Assembly: GCF_963676685.1 (NCBI RefSeq)
Contig: NC_092345.1
Location: forward strand, 76,001,960 to 76,065,959
Source of the DNA: Mytilus edulis
Lineage: Eukaryota > Mollusca > Bivalvia > Mytilida > Mytilidae
Direction: 5' to 3'
DNA length: 64,000 nucleotides
Below, one piece after another: positions 61,070 through 64,000 of this stretch (position 1 is its first letter; the number at the start of each line of letters is the position of its first letter). The notes below the pieces were generated by a model. The model did no database searches, was not told the DNA's origin, and saw nothing but the letters and a program-made list of their open reading frames with translations. Both the position numbers and the translations under genes were made by a program.

Positions 61070-63930
61070 GGGTAGCCATCTTGAATGATGGCCATTTTGA
61101 AAACATGATTTTCCAATATATCATTATTTGCTTATCTTATTAATTCACTGTTTGCATTCATACATTTTTTACTAATCTATATTTGATATTCACAAAGAAG
61201 TCAGATAAGGCATGCACATGTTTGCATAATAAAGATATCAGTGTCAGAATTTTTGTTACTTACATGTTTGCCTAAGTAACTTTTTAAAACAGAAATTACG
61301 TATACATGATATAATTTATGACCGAAAGTTTTTGTTGGAAAAGATACAAATTGTAGATTTCGAAAACCCTGGGGCTAGATATCAGAAGAACATTATGGGC
61401 GACTAGACTGTAAGGAATGTGTGAAACGACAAGAGAGGAAATGTGAGGGTTTGCAATGCCAAGCAGATACAAATGGAACAGACATATACATTTGAGCTGG
61501 CAATCACTCTTTTGATGCAAACATATGAAGATGTTGGGTTTTGAAATGCTTTTCCTTTCGCTCAATTCAAAACAGTTGAATGAGGGCTATGGAACTGCAG
61601 AAGCACTCCAGAATCACAAGGCATAATGGCACAACTCATGTCAAACAAATGTTCAGATCTCAAAATATTTCATCAGTAAAAGGGAAAACATACTAGATAA
61701 GTTGCCAATTGAAAGAAAACAATAAGTAACCAGACAATGTAAGGTGATACTGGATCAACCAAATCAATGACTGAAGTGTATCTTTTCTGTGGTGATGTAT
61801 CTGAAGATCTCCATGATACATCGACATTTTCAAATCGACAAAAATAGGGCATGACTGTGCACCTGTACTACAAGACATATTCCCCTAGCCAAAGTAAGTG
61901 CTGAAGATGTCAACTCACTAATATCCTGCTTGATGATTGATAAAACTTGACAACATAGCAAATCAGAGAGTACAAGACACAGAAAGAAAGCCAGGAATCT
62001 TTTATCATTAGAGCTATGCTTTCCAAAATAATAAAATACATTGATGGCACACGGTCTGGAAGAGGTATTGTACTAATCTCCAAGCTTGCACATCACGCTA
62101 AATTGTACAGTTAACGCCTGGAACAACTTGGAGTTTTCATGGAAGGAAGAACTGATACAACGCTGTTAACAAAATTGGAATGTAGCTGCCATAGCAAGCA
62201 TACAAGCAAGATAAATTAGTTCTCTTGATTTTCAACAAAGGTATTCGTGACGCTCTAGAACAGACCTCTTTATAAAAGGGTAAAAATAAAGGCATCACCA
62301 TAGCCATAGCAGGCAAATATATATATGCTTGATACTAAAATAGCTTTACAGGGACACTCAGTAAACGCTGTTGACACGAATCAGTCCAACAGACATAAGT
62401 TTCCTCAGTAAGAATGATACATGATGGCATACCATCGTGACACAGTCCAGTTATATCGTTGAGTGGCAGACAAACATACTATTTCTCAGCTATAATAGTT
62501 CAATTGTGCAACTCGTAGTCGAAAGGATACAACTGAAATTTATCAGCCATCGGATAGAGAGTAAGATGTCTCAAAGATTGTGGAACTGATTCATTTTGAA
62601 AGCCTATATTGAGTGTCCCTGTAAACCTTTTTATAGTAGTAAGCCTAACTCTTCAAACTATTCTAGTTACTTTGACTATGAAGAGGCCTTCACCATCACG
62701 ACTAAAAGACATGGCCTTTTTCAGAACATCCCCAACATATTCGTTGAGAATCCAGAGAAAGACGCAACTATTCATGTGTTCTTGCATATCATCTATGGCA
62801 GCTAGTTTTCAATTTTTAGAAGTGTTGTATTGATCATTCCTTTCATAACAACTCATATTTACTAAGAACATTCACTGTACAATTTACAGATATCATCAAT
62901 TTCAAATATTAAAACAATTCCAGACTGTAGCCGTCACTGTTTCTATCATTTTGGCGAGGCCCATTCCATGGATAACAGATTACTGACTTTCTTTCTGTGT
63001 CTCGAATTCCGTCTAATTGTCTAATCGTGCAGTTTTAACAAACATTTAGCATGTTATCTGCTCTTGAAATATGAATCTCCTGCACTGAGTCTGGCTAAAA
63101 GAACAATGGTTAGTAGTTCAAGTGACAGTAACGTACACTATTGTCGATCATAATTGTCGATGCTTGATGATGAATGATAGTCAGATACCTCATCAAAAAG
63201 AAAGAAAAACAAAACACCCTGCAGTTATTGTTCTTGTTGATTCATCACAATTGTGGCTGGTTATTTTACTGGGTTTTTTTCAATCCGTGACTCATCAGAC
63301 TTTTTTCGTTTTTCCTGACAAAATATATTTTGATCTTAAGATTTGCCTTGAAAGGATTATTACCTTTTGCCTTGTGATTCTCCCATTACATGTCCTTCAT
63401 CAACTTGGAACAGTTTTATGCTTACAACAACTGACTGATTACCAGCTCAAATGTCTATGTCTGCTCTTTTTGTATTTGCCTGGCATTGCAAATCCTTACG
63501 TGTCCTCTCTTCGCGTTACGGAATTCTTTCCAGTCTATTTTTTTTTATTATTTTTTTCAGCTCCAGTGATTGTAATAGCTACGCAGTTTTCCTTTTCAAC
63601 ATACAGTGGTCATAACTCATATTGTATATACACATTTTTTGAAGGTAAACATGTAACTGAGCCCTATATGCTTAACTGCAATTAAAAGAATGTACGTATT
63701 TCTTTACATACATTTATTTGTTAACCGTGTTTACATACGCATAGCTTATTTGAGCACTTGGTGAATATATCCTATATTAACAGTCATAAATAAATGATTA
63801 GCAAAACTAGTTGTAAATGCAAATAAAACTTAATATTAATACAAATTTTTTTTTAGGATAGCGAATAATGATATATTGGAAATTTACGTTTCCAAGATGG
63901 CCACCATTCAAGATGGCCACTAAATGCTTC
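61070..63930. mobile_element. 2.9-kb inverted-repeat unit with decayed coding remnants
   Basis: The left terminus GCCATCTTGAATGATGGCC (about 61073) recurs inverted at the right (about 63893-63925), and the similarity continues through CCAATATATCATTATT. A second internal pair lies further in: 61425-61500 (AGGGTTTGCAATGCCAAGCA, CATTTGAGCTGGC) inverted at 63440-63520. The arms may therefore be up to about 500 bp. On the plus strand near 61420-61460 a remnant reads RQERKCEGLQCQ, and its inverted partner reads REERTRKDLQCQ. The minus strand near 62650-62810 reads a stretch containing NEYVGDVLKKAMSF. Stops and shifts are frequent. The transposon class is not identified. Confidence 0.5.
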
Positions 63931-64000
63931 AATAGTCCTCAGTTGATATTCTCTGTCATAAGAAATACGAAAGTTTATCAAAATTGGTAAAGAAATATAT

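Noticed and set aside
63122-63685. 187-codon plus-strand ORF as a gene
   Set aside because: It spans one arm of the inverted-repeat unit, and its hydrophobic content comes from T-rich sequence. The inverted arm carries a similar by-product frame on the other strand.

Overview
The window is nuclear DNA of a bivalve mollusc, most probably a marine mussel (Mytilus or a close mytilid). It is AT-rich, its genes are split by GT-AG introns of a few hundred bases to about 2.1 kb, and it is packed with dispersed blocks I recognise from memory as mussel genome repeats. It also carries a V-SINE of the RUDI type, Helentron-like elements with internal tandem repeats and Jockey/CR1-like LINE debris. No prokaryotic features, rRNA or CRISPR array were seen.

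All recognisable genes lie on the minus strand. The left 39.5 kb is dominated by three tandem copies of one phytanoyl-CoA dioxygenase (PhyH) family gene. Copy A (1-6739) is cut by the left edge. Copy B (10549-19124) and copy C (31299-39434) are complete. I assembled their exons by hand. The exon number, the phases and nearly every exon length agree between copies (16 coding nt, then 79, 79-82, 108, 92, 91, 130-133, 152, 108-114), and all three keep the Fe(II) and 2-oxoglutarate ligands. Between B and C lie two intronless ORFs (25831-26325 and 28170-28796). They are diverged paralogs of each other and both end in a Cys-Ser-Ile-Leu prenylation box. I could not assign them to a known family, and they are the most novel protein-coding feature here.

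From 39.5 to 56 kb I see no host gene, only layered repeats. The right part carries the last two exons of a PIN1-type prolyl isomerase (56283-58626). Its first exon was not found and probably lies beyond the right edge. The last 5 kb, inside or upstream of that gene, hold a 2.9-kb inverted-repeat unit with decayed coding sequence.

Repeat landscape by region: several TIR elements sit in introns (13469-14705, 36078-36645, 57490-58107) or between genes (7850-8428). Foldback palindromes occur at 16240-16420 and 25161-25325. A minisatellite with a 480-bp segmental tandem duplication is interrupted by a 5'-truncated LINE (20346-23780). A diverged minisatellite of roughly 42 bp period occupies 26930-27690, and a Helentron-like element with three internal repeats occupies 47890-48522. 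The PhyH genes would act in oxidative small-molecule metabolism and PIN1 in phosphorylation-dependent signalling. Nothing in the sequence links the two functionally.
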